The position numbers and the translations under genes were made by a program. This document shows positions 1 to 8,023 of a DNA stretch of 64,000 nucleotides, in pieces (positions within the stretch are counted from its first letter, which is position 1; each line of letters opens with the position of its first letter). Source of the DNA: Wenxinia saemankumensis (GTDB lineage: Bacteria > Pseudomonadota > Alphaproteobacteria > Rhodobacterales > Rhodobacteraceae). The notes under the pieces were generated by a model that saw only the letters and a program-made list of their open reading frames with translations, did not search any database and was not told the origin of the DNA. The stretch spans positions 310,001 through 374,000 of the forward strand of contig NZ_FQYO01000004.1 in NCBI RefSeq assembly GCF_900141735.1, read 5' to 3'.

Positions 1-2
1 AC

Positions 3-701
3 CGCTACGAGGCCGTCCCGACCGAGCGGCGCCCCGCCGCACCGGCCGCCGCGCCGGACGCCCCGCCGCCGGTCGAGCGCCCGGCCGAGGTGGACGCCGC
101 CGCCGCCGCGCAGGCGGCCGCGCAGAGCGCCGGATCGGTCGAGGATCTGGCCGCGGCGCTGCAATCCTTCCCCCATTGCGAGTTGCGGCGCGGGGCGCGC
201 AGCTTCGCCTTCGCGGACGGGCGGATCGAGGCGCGGGTGATGATCGTGGGAGAGGCGCCCGACCGCGCCGCCGACCGCGAGGGGCGCCCCTTCGCCGGGG
301 CGGAAGGCGCGCTGCTCGACCGGATGCTCGCCGCGATCGGGCTGTCGCGGCAGGCGTCCGATCCCGCGCGCGCCGCCTACCTGACCCTCGTCAGCCCCTG
401 GCGCCTGCCCCCCGACGGCCGGATCGAGGCGCCGGACATGGAGGTGCTCTCCGCCTTCCTCGCGCGGCACGTCGCGCTGGCGCAGCCCGATCTGCTGGTC
501 CTGATGGGCAACCTGCCGTGCAAGGCCCTGCTAGGCGAGGACGGGATCACCCGCCTGCGCGGCCAGTGGGGCGAGGCGCTGGGCCGCCCGGCCTTGCCCA
601 TGCGTCCACCGGGCTACCTGCTGGAGAGGCCCGCCGCCAAGCGCCAGGCATGGGCGGACCTGCTATCTCTCCGAGCCAGGCTGGAGGCCGCCTCCTCATG
701 A
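3..701 (+). CDS. Uracil-DNA glycosylase family protein (5' end outside window)
   Basis: C-terminal part of a family 4/5-like uracil-DNA glycosylase, which removes uracil from DNA as the first step of base excision repair. The reading frame is open from the window edge, so the true start lies upstream and the N-terminal residues are missing. A GTG at 90 is only an internal candidate. The motif VMIVGEAPDRAADREGRPF matches the family block GEAPGxxEDxxGxPFxG. YLTLVSPWRLPP and LVLMGNLPCKALLG correspond to the later substrate and catalytic blocks. An alanine/proline-rich linker precedes the domain. The stop overlaps the next ATG (ATGA), so the three-gene group to 1815 is probably one operon. The family call is confident; substrate range is not shown by sequence. 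Confidence 0.85.
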   Translation, partial: RYEAVPTERRPAAPAAAPDAPPPVERPAEVDAAAAAQAAAQSAGSVEDLAAALQSFPHCELRRGARSFAFADGRIEARVMIVGEAPDRAADREGRPFAGAEGALLDRMLAAIGLSRQASDPARAAYLTLVSPWRLPPDGRIEAPDMEVLSAFLARHVALAQPDLLVLMGNLPCKALLGEDGITRLRGQWGEALGRPALPMRPPGYLLERPAAKRQAWADLLSLRARLEAASS

Positions 702-1288
702 AGATACTCGCCTTTTCCGATCTGCATCTCGATACAGGGGCCGCCGACAGGCTGCTCGCCATGGCCGCCGACGCCGACCTCGTCCTCGGGGCCGGGGATT
801 TCGCCGACCGGCACATGGGCCTCGCCGATTTCATGGACCGGCTGGAGCCGATCGCCGGCAAGGCGGTCTACGTGCCCGGCAACAACGAGAGCGTGGAGGC
901 CCTGCGCGGCGCCACCTCGGCCACGGTCCTGCACGGTCAGAGCGTGGAGCGGGGCGGCCTGACGATCCTCGGCCTCGGCGCCGGGATCCCGCCCCTCGGG
1001 ACGAAGGACTGGGAGAGCTGGGATCTCGGCGAGAGCGCGGCCGAGACGCTGCTCGCCCCGTTCGAGGGCTGCGACATCCTGCTGACCCATTCGCCGCCGC
1101 AGGGAATCGCGGACGAGCATTCCGAGCTCGGCCCCCTCGGTTCGGAGGCGCTGCGCCGCGCGGCCGAACGGCTGGCGCCGCGGCTGATGGTCTTCGGCCA
1201 TGTCCACGATTGCTGGGGACAGGGCGGCACGATCGGCGAGACGCGGTGCCGCAACCTCGGCCCCGAGGGCTGGTGGGCAGAGCCGTGA
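698..1288 (+). CDS. Metallophosphoesterase
   Basis: A 196-residue calcineurin-like phosphoesterase. Metal-binding motifs are visible in order: FSDLHLD (D-x-H) near residue 6, GAGDFAD (GD) near 31, GNNES (GNN/H) near 60, THSPP near 120 and FGHVHD (GHxH) near 165. It should hydrolyse a phosphate mono- or diester using two metal ions in the cytoplasm; there is no signal peptide. The ATG overlaps the stop of the glycosylase gene, and its own stop overlaps the GTG of moaB, which indicates translational coupling. The substrate is unknown. The family includes nucleases and nucleotide phosphatases, so a role with the DNA-repair neighbour is only an inference. Confidence 0.85.
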   Translation: MKILAFSDLHLDTGAADRLLAMAADADLVLGAGDFADRHMGLADFMDRLEPIAGKAVYVPGNNESVEALRGATSATVLHGQSVERGGLTILGLGAGIPPLGTKDWESWDLGESAAETLLAPFEGCDILLTHSPPQGIADEHSELGPLGSEALRRAAERLAPRLMVFGHVHDCWGQGGTIGETRCRNLGPEGWWAEP

Positions 1289-1815
1289 GCGAGCGGGACT
1301 TCCTGCCCGTCCGCATCGCGGTGCTGACCGTCTCGGACACCCGCAGCAGTGCCGACGACCGCTCGGGCGACACGCTGGTCGAGCGGCTGGAGGGCGCGGG
1401 CCACGTCCTCGCCGCCCGCGGGATCCTGCCGGACGATCGCGCGGCGATCGCGGCGCGCCTGCGGAGCTGGTGCGCCGATGACGGCATCGACGTCATCCTG
1501 ACGACCGGGGGGACCGGGCTGACCGGGCGCGACGTGACGGTCGAGGCGCATCGCGACGTCTACGAGAAGGAGATCGACGCCTTCGGCACGGTCTTCACCC
1601 TCGTCTCGATGAACAAGATCGGAACGAGCGCAGTGCAGTCCCGCGCGACCGGCGGCGTGGCGATGGGTACCTACCTCTTCGCCCTGCCCGGCAGCCCCGG
1701 CGCCTGCCGCGACGCCTGGGACGAGATCCTCGCCCCCCAGCTCGACTACCGTCACCGTCCCTGCAACTTCGTCGAGATCATGCCGCGGCTGGACGAGCAC
1801 CTGCGCCGGAAGTGA
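1285..1815 (+). CDS. moaB: Molybdenum cofactor biosynthesis protein MoaB/MogA family
   Basis: A 176-residue MPT-binding protein that adenylylates molybdopterin, or assists that step, during molybdenum cofactor synthesis. Family motifs are clear: IAVLTVSDTRSS near residue 12, the glycine-rich TTGGTGLTGRD near 74, and FALPGSPGACRDAWDEIL near 130, followed by the conserved tail RPCNFVEIMPRLDEHLRR. The start is the GTG that overlaps the previous stop. The resulting N-terminus VSERDFLPVRIAVLTVSD fits the family, whereas longer starts would run into the phosphoesterase gene. It is the last gene of the three-gene group and is followed by repeat-rich non-coding DNA. Confidence 0.92.
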   Translation: MSERDFLPVRIAVLTVSDTRSSADDRSGDTLVERLEGAGHVLAARGILPDDRAAIAARLRSWCADDGIDVILTTGGTGLTGRDVTVEAHRDVYEKEIDAFGTVFTLVSMNKIGTSAVQSRATGGVAMGTYLFALPGSPGACRDAWDEILAPQLDYRHRPCNFVEIMPRLDEHLRRK

Positions 1816-1853
1816 CGGCCTGCCCCGGGGCGGACCGGCCCTCGGGTTCGGCG

Positions 1854-2030
1854 GGGTGGGTGCGACCCACCTTGCGGGCCGGCAGGGGTGAGGCGCAGCG
1901 TCGGTCCATCCGCGACGCGCGGGGATCGGGGGGTGGGTGCGACCCACCCTACGGGCCGGCGGGGAGTGAGGCGCATCGTCGGTCCATCCGCGACGCGCGG
2001 GGATCGGCGGGGTGGGTGCGGCCCGCCCCA
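1854..2030. repeat. Tandem ~78-bp repeats headed by a palindrome
   Basis: Part of the 553-bp gap 1816-2368, in which I find no gene. Units begin at 1854, 1931 and 2010 (third partial), spaced 77 and 79 bp. Each starts with GGGTGGGTGCGACCCACCC or a variant: arms GGTGGGT/ACCCACC around GCG at 1855-1871, one base longer at 1931-1949, and degraded at 2010-2029. The sequence between palindromes is almost identical in units 1 and 2, including GTCGGTCCATCCGCGACGCG. This looks like a dispersed intergenic palindromic element that has multiplied locally. A terminator or REP-like role is possible but not shown. Confidence 0.8.
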
Positions 2031-2050
2031 CGGAATCGGGCTAGCCGGGC

Positions 2051-2300
2051 GACCTCGCCTCCAAGTCGCGCTGCCTGTAGGGTGGGTCGCACCCACCCCC
2101 GGCCCGGATCGCCGCCGATCGACCGGCGGAGCCGCTTCCATCACCCGGGAAATGGCCCGGGCCGCCGACGGGTTCCCCGCCCCATACCCGCCCGGTCATC
2201 CGTCACCTCGGCCGCGCGGACGACCTCGCCTCCCCTTCGTGCGGCCCCGTAGGGTGGGTCGCACCCGCCCCCCCCCGGCGCGGATCGTCACACCCGACCG
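2051..2300. repeat. Second pair of palindromic intergenic repeats, 171 bp apart
   Basis: GACCTCGCCTCC occurs at 2051-2062 and again at 2222-2233. Each copy is followed by GTAGGGTGGGTCGCACCC (from 2077 and 2249) and then a CCGGC...GGATCG stretch. The core is the same palindrome as in the neighbouring tandem repeats, but with TCGCA in place of TGCGA at the centre, so it is the reverse-complement orientation of that element. The stretch between moaB and the convergent DsbD-domain gene therefore carries at least five copies of one palindrome family. Confidence 0.7.
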
Positions 2301-2368
2301 CCCCGGATCGACCGGCCGGTGCGGGGCCCTCGCCCGTCAGGGCCGGCCCGCCGATGGGGCGCCCCGGC

Positions 2369-3163
2369 CTATCCCGCCGGGCAGCCCGTCACCTCGACCG
2401 CGCGACCGGCGCCGATCACCGTCAGCCGCAGGGCGGAGCGGTCGAGCATCAGGGCCCCGCTCTCGGCCCGCGCCTCGGCCCGGGCGGTCAGCCGGTCGCC
2501 GGTGCGGGTCACCTCCGCCTCGCTCACCCAGATGCCGGGCAGGCCGGCCTCGATCGCCACCGTCTCGTCGGCGCCCTGCGGCGGCAGGTCCAGCTCGGCG
2601 GTGATCTCGACCCCGCGCGCGGTGGACCGCAACCGGCAGGTCGCGGCGCCCATCCCCGCCTCGGCGCCGGTGAGCGGCGTGTCGAGCAGCGCCGCCACGA
2701 TCTCGCGGTCGCGGGCGCCCGGGTCGGGCAGGTCGAGCGAGAAGGCGAGCCGCGCCGGCACGCAGATCTCGTGGCAGATCCCGAGGTCGATCTCGCCCGC
2801 CAGCCGCACCGGGCCGGCGCCGGTCGTGCGGATCTCCAGCGGCAGGACGACCTCGTCGTGATAGCCGATGCTCTTCATCCCCGACTGGTCGAAGACCTGC
2901 GGCACCGGCCAGCGCACCTCGACCCCCGCCACCCCGTGCGAGCCGGTCCAGTCGAATTCGGGCGGGATGCCGGCATCGCCCGGGGCGCGCCAGTAGGTCT
3001 TCCACCCCGGGGCCATGGTCAGGCGCAGCCCCGCGACATGGCGGCCCTCTCCGTCCTGCCAGCCGGGCAGGATCTCGGCCCGGACCAGGTCCTCGGGCGG
3101 GGTGGCGGCGGCGAGCGCGGGGCGCAGGGCAAGCGCCAGCAGCAGGAGGAGAAGGCGTGTCAT
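2369..3163 (-). CDS. Exported protein with DsbD N-terminal (disulfide corrector) domain
   Basis: A 264-residue protein with a signal peptide (MTRLLLLLLALALRPALAA) followed by a DsbD alpha-domain-like beta-sandwich. It keeps the typical LTMAPGWKTYWRAPGDAG block near residue 47 and a two-cysteine motif, GICHEICVP, near 135. Such domains pass reducing equivalents to periplasmic thiol proteins, but here the transmembrane and thioredoxin parts of full DsbD are absent. Only the periplasmic domain is encoded, as is common in Rhodobacterales. The ATG at 3163 is chosen because it places the signal peptide at the N-terminus. The gene is divergent from yqgE. Its 3' end faces the repeat region. Confidence 0.85.
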   Translation of the reverse strand: MTRLLLLLLALALRPALAAATPPEDLVRAEILPGWQDGEGRHVAGLRLTMAPGWKTYWRAPGDAGIPPEFDWTGSHGVAGVEVRWPVPQVFDQSGMKSIGYHDEVVLPLEIRTTGAGPVRLAGEIDLGICHEICVPARLAFSLDLPDPGARDREIVAALLDTPLTGAEAGMGAATCRLRSTARGVEITAELDLPPQGADETVAIEAGLPGIWVSEAEVTRTGDRLTARAEARAESGALMLDRSALRLTVIGAGRAVEVTGCPAG

Positions 3164-3268
3164 GGCGCTACCCCTCGCCCCCGGCCGCTGAAATGGGAAG
3201 TCACGAATGGGCGAGAGAGCGCCTGCCCTGCCCTTGCCAGTGGTGGGACGGCACCACATCATCGGGTC

Positions 3269-3877
3269 ATGACCGATCCCGACCACGCCTCCGGCGACGA
3301 TTACCCCGAAGATCCGGGCGGCGACAGCTTCGCCGGGTCCCTGCTCGTGGCGATGCCGGGGATGGGCGACAGCCGCTTCTCGGGCAGCGTCGTCTATCTC
3401 TGCGCCCACTCGGGCGAGGGGGCGCTGGGCCTGATCGTCAACAAGCCGGCACCCGAGATCCGCTTCCGCGACCTGCTGAAGCAGCTGGGCATCGAGGTGG
3501 CGGACACGATCCCCGACATCCGGGTCCATTTCGGCGGCCCGGTCGAGACGGCGCGCGGCTTCGTCCTGCACTCGCCCGATTACAGCGCGGGCGACGCCAC
3601 GCTCGAGGTGGACGACAGCACCTCGATGACCGCCTCGCTCGAGGTGCTGCAGGCGATCGCGCGCGGCGACGGGCCGGGCGCGTCGATGCTGGCGCTCGGC
3701 TATGCCGGCTGGGGGCCGGGCCAGCTCGAGGCCGAGATCGCGCAGAACGGCTGGCTGATCGCCCCGGCGCGCGACGACATCGTCTTCGGCCGCGCGAACG
3801 AGCACAAATGGACCGCCGCCGTGCGGGCGCTGGGCATCGACCCTCTGGTCCTCTCCTCGGAAGGGGGCCGCGCCTAG
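3269..3877 (+). CDS. YqgE/AlgH family protein
   Basis: A 202-residue UPF0301 protein. The family signature is clear: SLLVAMPGMGDSRFSGSVVY near residue 25, GALGLIVNKP near 52, HFGGPVETARGFVLHS near 90 and GYAGWGPGQLEAEI near 150. The biochemical role is not established. AlgH was named from alginate regulation, and the structure is an alpha/beta fold without a known catalytic site. The start is the first ATG; the N-terminal 20 residues are acidic and variable. Its 3' end overlaps the convergent glycosyltransferase gene by four bases (3874-3877), so the two mRNAs have complementary tails. Confidence 0.9.
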   Translation: MTDPDHASGDDYPEDPGGDSFAGSLLVAMPGMGDSRFSGSVVYLCAHSGEGALGLIVNKPAPEIRFRDLLKQLGIEVADTIPDIRVHFGGPVETARGFVLHSPDYSAGDATLEVDDSTSMTASLEVLQAIARGDGPGASMLALGYAGWGPGQLEAEIAQNGWLIAPARDDIVFGRANEHKWTAAVRALGIDPLVLSSEGGRA

Positions 3878-4644
3878 CGCCGCCGCAGACGCCACGCGGC
3901 GAGGGCGTGGCCCGGCAGGATCGCGGCGCTGCGGGCGTAGCGCCCGACGAGACGCCGGGGATCGGTCGCCATGCGCCAGACCCATTCCATCGCCAGCCGC
4001 CGGATCCAAGCCGGCGCCCGCCTCTGCGACCCGCCGAGGAAATCGAGCCCCGCCCCGATGCAGGCGAAGCCCAGCCCCGGCGTCAGGTCGCGGCCGCGCG
4101 CGGCCAGCAGCTCCTGCTTCGGCGCGCCGAGCGCGAGGAAGACGAGCCGCGCGCCCGAGGACTCGGCCTCGCGCAGGAGCGCGGCCGCCGGCGCGCCGGC
4201 AGGGTCGAAGCCCATCGGGGGCGCGATCCGGGCGGCCACGCGCAGACCCGGCACCTGCGCCTCGAGATGCGCGGCGGCCGCGTCCAGCGCCGCCTCCGTC
4301 CCGCCGAGGAGGCCGACCGGAACGCCGGCCCGGGCGGCCAGGCGCGCCAGCGGAAGGACGAGGTCCGCGCCCGGCACCAGCTCCACCCCCCGCCCGGCCA
4401 GGCGGGACAGCCAGACGACCGGGTTGCCGTCCGCCGTCACGAACTCCGCCCGGGCATAGGCCGCGCGGAAGGCCGCGTCGCGGCGCAGCTTCACCAGGTG
4501 GTCGAGGTTGAGCGTGACGAGGGAGAAGCCCTCGCCCCGGGCCAGCCGGGCGCCCACCCCGGCCAGCAGGGCCGCCCGGTCGGGGGCGGTCAGGGCGATC
4601 TCGGTCTCGCCCGCCCGGAAGGTCATGCGTGTCGCTGCGGCCAT
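3874..4644 (-). CDS. WecG/TagA/CpsF family glycosyltransferase
   Basis: A 256-residue GT26-family enzyme that adds a sugar (ManNAc, ManNAcA or glucose in known members) to a lipid-linked sugar on the cytoplasmic membrane face. Motifs: VTLNLDHLVKLRRD near residue 41, VTADGNPVVWLSRL (T-x-D-G-x-P/G-x-V) near 67, VGLLGG near 108, FLALGAPKQELL near 165 (FVGLGxPKQE type) and GIGAGLDFLGGSQRRAP-like text near 190. The ATG at 4644 gives the longest reasonable protein; an ATG six codons later is possible. It marks the left edge of the glycan locus and is divergent from the oxidoreductase operon. It could add the second sugar to the unit started by the transferase at 37166-37879. Confidence 0.88.
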   Translation of the reverse strand: MAAATRMTFRAGETEIALTAPDRAALLAGVGARLARGEGFSLVTLNLDHLVKLRRDAAFRAAYARAEFVTADGNPVVWLSRLAGRGVELVPGADLVLPLARLAARAGVPVGLLGGTEAALDAAAAHLEAQVPGLRVAARIAPPMGFDPAGAPAAALLREAESSGARLVFLALGAPKQELLAARGRDLTPGLGFACIGAGLDFLGGSQRRAPAWIRRLAMEWVWRMATDPRRLVGRYARSAAILPGHALAAWRLRRR

Positions 4645-4764
4645 GGCGCGATCTCGTCTGGCCCCCGCCCCCGCCGCAAGGCAGCATGGGCGAAAGGGCG
4701 ACAAAGTGTTGCCACGCTTCCATGTTGGGGCGAGACATCCGCCGGCAGAGCAGACCGAACAGGC

Positions 4765-5892
4765 ATGGCAGAGACAGCATCGACGATCCCGATCGTTCTG
4801 ATCGGCTGCGGGTTCGTGGCCGATCTCTACATGCGCTCGTTCCGGCTGCATCGCGAGGCGCGGATCCTCGGCGCCTGGGATCGCGACCCGGCCCGGCTGC
4901 GCGCCTTTACCGACCATTGGTCGCTGGACGCCTTTCCGGGGGCGGAGGCCGCCTTCGCCGCGGCGCGGGGCGGTATCGTGCTGAACCTGACGAACCCTTC
5001 CGAACATGCCGGCGTGACCCGCGCGGCGCTGGCGGCCGGTGCGCATGTCTTCTCGGAAAAGCCGTTGACATCCGACATGGGCGAGGCGCGCGCCCTGGCA
5101 GAGGCGGCGGGGCGGGCGGGCCTGCACCTCGCCTCGGCGCCGTCGAGCGTGCTGTCGCGCGCCGCGCAGACCCTGCTGCACGCCCTGCGCGCCGGACGGA
5201 TCGGCGCGCCGCGGCTGGTCTATGCCGAGCTCGACGACGGCTTCATCCCGCAGGCCCCCGTCCGGGACTGGCAGAGTGCGAGCGGCGCGCCCTGGCCCTG
5301 GGCCGACGAGTTCCGCACCGGCTGCACGCTGGAACATGCGGGCTACTGGCTGAGCTGGCTGATCGCCGCCTTCGGCCCCGTCTCCCGGGTCGTCACCGCG
5401 GCCGAGGAGGTGCTGCCGGACAAGCCGGCCGGCGGGGCGCCCGACGCCTCGGTCGCCACGCTGACCTTCCGCGGCGGTGGGCCGATGGCCCGGCTCACCT
5501 GCTCGATCGTCGCGCCGCACGATCACAGGCTGCGGATCATCGGCGAGCGCGGCGCGCTGGAGGTCGATGCCGCCTGGGACAATGCCGCGCCGGTCCATGT
5601 CCGGCCCCGCTTCCGCCTCCGGCGGCGCCTGGTCGACAGCCCGCTGCGCCGCCGCCACCGCCTGCCGGGGCGGCAGAGCCACCCCTTCGTCACGCGCGAG
5701 GGGGCGGCGTCGATGAACTTCGCCCTCGGCCCGCTCGAGATGGCAGGGGCGATCGCCGCCGGCCGCGCGCCGCGCCTCGCCGGGGACTACGCGCTGCACC
5801 TGACCGAGGTGACTCTGGCCTGCCAGCGCACCGGCGTGCACGAGATGACGACCGCCTGCCCCCCGATGGAGCCGATGCCGTGGGCGCGCTGA
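4765..5892 (+). CDS. Gfo/Idh/MocA family oxidoreductase
   Basis: A 375-residue NAD(P)-dependent sugar oxidoreductase. The N-terminal Rossmann fold has VLIGCGFVADLYM (residues 11-23). The family-defining lysine lies in FSEKPLTS, with EKP at 98-100. The C-terminal alpha/beta domain carries the substrate site, and a histidine-bearing helix is visible in CTLEHAGYWLSW. Such enzymes oxidise or reduce hydroxyls of nucleotide sugars or inositol. It is the first gene of a rightward operon of nucleotide-sugar and glycosyltransferase genes and overlaps the next gene by 13 bp. It is a smaller relative of the first half of the fusion protein at 8981-11065. The substrate is unknown. Confidence 0.88.
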   Translation: MAETASTIPIVLIGCGFVADLYMRSFRLHREARILGAWDRDPARLRAFTDHWSLDAFPGAEAAFAAARGGIVLNLTNPSEHAGVTRAALAAGAHVFSEKPLTSDMGEARALAEAAGRAGLHLASAPSSVLSRAAQTLLHALRAGRIGAPRLVYAELDDGFIPQAPVRDWQSASGAPWPWADEFRTGCTLEHAGYWLSWLIAAFGPVSRVVTAAEEVLPDKPAGGAPDASVATLTFRGGGPMARLTCSIVAPHDHRLRIIGERGALEVDAAWDNAAPVHVRPRFRLRRRLVDSPLRRRHRLPGRQSHPFVTREGAASMNFALGPLEMAGAIAAGRAPRLAGDYALHLTEVTLACQRTGVHEMTTACPPMEPMPWAR

Positions 5893-6779
5893 GGCTGCTG
5901 GTCACCGGGGCGACCGGCTATGTCGGCGCCGCCGTCGTGCGCGAGGCGCTCGCCCGGGGCCACGCGGTGCGGGTGCTGTCGCGCGACGGGCGCAGCGGCG
6001 GGCGGGTCCGCGTCGTGACCGGCGACCTGCTGGATGCGGACACCCTCGCCCGCGCGGTGGACGGGATCGACGCGGTGATCCACTGCGCCTCCCCCCTCGT
6101 CGCCGACGACCGGCAGATGACCCGGATCACCGTGACCGGCACGGCCCGGCTGTTCCGCGCCGCCGCCGCGGCGGGGGTGGGGCGCCTCGTCCTTGCCGGA
6201 TCGATGGGCGTGTACGCCGGTCGGCCGGAGGCGCGGATCGACGAGACCTCGCCGGTGGAGCCGCGGCCCGAGGCGCGGGACGTCTATACCCGCGCCAAGA
6301 TCGCGCAGGAGGCGGTCGCGCGCGAGCACCGGGGCGGCACCGGCCTGTGGGTCCTGCGTCTGGGGGCGGTCTGGGGCGCGGGCCGTCTGGCGCATGGCCA
6401 TGTCGCGCGGCTCGGGCCGGTCCGCGTCACAGGCCCGGGCGAGCTGCCGATCCTGCAGCGGGCCCATGCGGGAGAGGCCCTCGTGCGGGCCGCCGAGACC
6501 GCGCCGGACGGGGCGGAGGTGCTGAACGTCCTCGACGCCGACCGTCCGACCCGCGCCGCCTGGGATGCCGCGACGGGCCGCACCGGCCCGGCCCTGTCCT
6601 GGCGCCTGCTCGACGCGGCCGCCGGCCTGCCGCTGCCGGGGAAGCCGGGGCTCCTGCGGCGGCCGGCGCTGCGCGCGCGGCTGGCGCCGATGACCTACGA
6701 CACAGCCCGCGCCGAGGCGCGTCTGGGCTGGCGCGGCGGCACGCCCTTCGCCGAGGCGATGGCGGAGGCGCTGGAATGA
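5880..6779 (+). CDS. NAD-dependent epimerase/dehydratase (extended SDR)
   Basis: A 299-residue extended short-chain dehydrogenase. The nucleotide-binding motif TGATGYVG lies at residues 9-16. A serine sits in VLAGSMGVY near 107, and the catalytic YTRAK is at 136-140. The C-terminal part carries the sugar-binding region. Members epimerise or dehydrate nucleotide sugars. No ATG lies near the motif, so the GTG at 5880 is taken as start; it overlaps the preceding gene by 13 bp. The stop overlaps the ATG of the next glycosyltransferase. Together with the gene before it, this makes a split Gfo-type/SDR pair equivalent to the fused protein downstream. Confidence 0.85.
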   Translation: MGALRLLVTGATGYVGAAVVREALARGHAVRVLSRDGRSGGRVRVVTGDLLDADTLARAVDGIDAVIHCASPLVADDRQMTRITVTGTARLFRAAAAAGVGRLVLAGSMGVYAGRPEARIDETSPVEPRPEARDVYTRAKIAQEAVAREHRGGTGLWVLRLGAVWGAGRLAHGHVARLGPVRVTGPGELPILQRAHAGEALVRAAETAPDGAEVLNVLDADRPTRAAWDAATGRTGPALSWRLLDAAAGLPLPGKPGLLRRPALRARLAPMTYDTARAEARLGWRGGTPFAEAMAEALE

Positions 6780-8023
6780 GCGCCCCCCTGCACCCTCCCC
6801 TGCCCGGTCCGGTGTCCTACCTGACGGGAGAGTTTCCCCGCGCCTCAGACACGTTCATCCAGCGCGAGATCGCGGGACTCGAGGCGGCGGGCTTCGACAT
6901 ACGGCCCTGCTCGGTCCGCCGGACGGGGGCCGAACACCTGACAGGGCCCGAGCAGCGGGATCTCCAGGCGCGCACGTTCCACGTCCTCGAGGCGGCGAAG
7001 CGCCCCGCCGCCCTGCGCGCCCACCTCGCCGCGATGCGGGCGGGACGCTGGGGGCGCACGCTGCGGCTCGCCTGGTCGGTCTCGGCCAGGGGGCTGCGCG
7101 GGCGGCTCTACGGACTGATCTACTTCCACGAGGCGATCGTCCTCGCCGCGCATCTGCGGGCCATCGGCGCGGTGCACCTGCACAACCACATCGCCAAATC
7201 CTCCGGCACCGTGGCGATGCTGGCCGGCGAGGCGTCGGGGATCCCCCACAGCTTCACCCTGCACGGACCGGACATCTTCTTCGCGCCCGAGCACTGGCGG
7301 CTGGATGCCAAGATCGCGCGCGCCGCCTTCGTCGCCTGCATCTCGCGCTTCGCCCGCGCGCAGGCGATGCTCTGGTCGGACTCCGCGCACTGGGACAGGC
7401 TGCACATCGTCCATTGCGGGGTCGATCCCGCCCGATATGCCGGCGCGGCCGAGGGGGCCGGAACCCGCGCCCTCTTCGTCGGGCGCCTCTCGGCGGTGAA
7501 GGGCGTGCCGGTCCTGTTCGACGCGCTGGAACGGACGCCCGGCGTGACGCTGACGCTGATCGGCGACGGCCCCGACCGCCCGGCGCTCGAGGCGGCGGCG
7601 CGCGCCCGGAACCTGCCGGTGACCTTCCTCGGCTATCGCAGCCAGGCCGAGGTGGCCGAGGCGCTCGCCGCGCACGACATGCTCGTCCTGCCCTCCTTCG
7701 CCGAAGGGGTGCCCGTCGTCCTGATGGAGGCGCTGGCGGCCGGCCGGGCCGCCATCGCCACCAATGTCGGCGGCGTGTCCGAGCTGATCGTGGAGGGCGA
7801 GACCGGGCTGCTCATCCCGCCGGGAGATGCCGGCGCGCTGGCCGCCGCGATGCGACGCGTCGCGGGCGATGCGGCGCTGCGGAACCATCTGGCGCAGGCC
7901 GGACGCCGCAAGGTAAAGGCGGAATTCGACGCCGCCGCCGAAGCGCTGCGTCTCGGCGCCCACTTCGTCGCCTGCCATGCCGGCCTGCCCCGACCGGTCG
8001 AACGTTCCGGAGTTGATCAGTGA
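6776..8023 (+). CDS. Glycosyltransferase family 4 protein
   Basis: A 415-residue GT-B enzyme. The acceptor domain begins with SYLTGEFPRASDTFIQREI, typical of GT4 proteins annotated as colanic-acid-type transferases. The donor domain starts at LFVGRLSAVKG (residues 233-243), followed by LIGDGPDRPALE near 261 and the E-x7-E element EGVPVVLME at 310-318. It should transfer a nucleotide-activated hexose to the growing lipid-linked unit in the cytoplasm. It is coupled by ATGA to the SDR gene before it and by GTGA to the GT2 gene after it. The sugar is not predictable from the sequence. Confidence 0.9.
   Translation: MSAPLHPPLPGPVSYLTGEFPRASDTFIQREIAGLEAAGFDIRPCSVRRTGAEHLTGPEQRDLQARTFHVLEAAKRPAALRAHLAAMRAGRWGRTLRLAWSVSARGLRGRLYGLIYFHEAIVLAAHLRAIGAVHLHNHIAKSSGTVAMLAGEASGIPHSFTLHGPDIFFAPEHWRLDAKIARAAFVACISRFARAQAMLWSDSAHWDRLHIVHCGVDPARYAGAAEGAGTRALFVGRLSAVKGVPVLFDALERTPGVTLTLIGDGPDRPALEAAARARNLPVTFLGYRSQAEVAEALAAHDMLVLPSFAEGVPVVLMEALAAGRAAIATNVGGVSELIVEGETGLLIPPGDAGALAAAMRRVAGDAALRNHLAQAGRRKVKAEFDAAAEALRLGAHFVACHAGLPRPVERSGVDQ

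Noticed and set aside
1854-2300. Repeats as a CRISPR array
   Set aside because: Spacers between palindromes are themselves nearly identical, units vary (77-79 and 171 bp), and no cas genes are in the window.
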